Source: Streptomyces ureilyticus
GTDB lineage: Bacteria > Actinomycetota > Actinomycetes > Streptomycetales > Streptomycetaceae
Direction: 5' to 3'
NCBI RefSeq assembly: GCF_011045025.1
Contig: NZ_JAAKZX010000104.1
Span: forward strand, 1-32,575
Length of the DNA stretch: 32,575 bases
Part shown: positions 32,533-32,575 of the stretch, piece by piece
Layout of the letters: every line of letters starts with the position of its first letter
How positions within the stretch are numbered: position 1 is the first letter of the stretch
Notes under the pieces: generated by a model
What the model was told of the DNA's origin: nothing
The model's input: the letters and a program-made list of their open reading frames with translations, nothing else
Databases searched by the model: none
Position numbers and translations under genes: made by a program

Positions 32533-32575
32533 GTGACTCAGCCGACCACCGGCGACCAGCCCGAAGCCCTCCCGC
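32533..32575 (+). CDS. Start of an unidentified plus-strand gene (cut by window edge)
   Basis: A GTG at 32533 opens a frame reading MTQPTTGDQPEALP up to the window end. GAAGGG lies 8 nt upstream as a ribosome binding site. The start MTQPTT and the hydrophilic N-terminus are typical of a Streptomyces gene, but 14 codons are too few to name it. It belongs to the chromosome right of the island. Confidence 0.5.
   Translation, partial: MTQPTTGDQPEALP

Overview
This window is high-GC actinobacterial DNA, almost certainly Streptomyces. The evidence is strong G/C bias at third codon positions, GTG/TTG starts, an RGG-tailed DEAD-box helicase, an actinobacterial HExxH mini-protease, and a bldA-style distribution of rare TTA codons. 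It is a chromosomal core segment interrupted at a tRNA-Lys gene by a 25.2-kb island that carries a biosynthetic gene cluster.

Left flank (1-6968), ordinary core genes: a membrane metallophosphoesterase cut by the window edge (minus strand), a small HExxH metallopeptidase, a disordered lipoprotein, a DEAD-box RNA helicase followed by a strong UUCG-loop terminator, and an APC-family amino-acid permease followed by another hairpin. tRNA-Lys(TTT) lies at 6969-7041.

Island (6997-32267): its ends are exact 46-bp direct repeats of the tRNA 3' part (6997-7042 and 32222-32267). Next to the left repeat is the 3' end of a tyrosine-integrase gene without its 5' part. No other mobility gene is visible, so the island looks stranded. 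Inside both ends lies the same 23-bp element, a tandem pair of 11-bp units, which may be integrase arm sites. Exactly 38 bp beyond each 46-bp repeat lies a similar integrase-tail coding segment, which suggests repeated (tandem) insertion at this tRNA.

Cargo, five transcription units. (A) minus, 15969-11605: FAD amine-oxidase-like protein with an extra N-terminal domain, a divergent SHMT-fold PLP enzyme, and a low-specificity threonine aldolase, closed by a terminator. (B) minus, 11481-7611: TauE/SafE permease, IclR regulator, AlaA-type aminotransferase, BASS-family transporter. (C) plus, 17069-24410: Sfp-type phosphopantetheinyl transferase, a single-module highly reducing PKS (KS-AT-DH-ER-KR-ACP) and a PaaI-type hotdog protein. 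(D) minus, 26129-24414: a stand-alone ketosynthase that has lost its AT domain but keeps the post-AT linker. (E) plus, 26528-31800: PaaA-like ferritin-fold diiron protein, radical SAM enzyme, free ACP, FabF-type KS, InhA/FabI-type enoyl reductase and branched-chain aminotransferase.

No NRPS, no type I thioesterase and no glycosyltransferase is present. My reading (inference) is that operon E builds or modifies an unusual acyl-ACP unit, the reducing PKS and lone KS extend it, the hotdog protein releases or modifies the chain, and the PLP and FAD enzymes add or trim an amino-acid-like part. I do not recognise the cluster as the pathway to a known product. Twelve in-frame TTA codons, spread over four of the five units and including codon 6 of the first gene of operon E and codon 8 of the IclR regulator, suggest that most of the pathway depends on bldA tRNA.

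Right flank (32268-32575): a short integrase-tail remnant, a hairpin, and the first 14 codons of a plus-strand gene.
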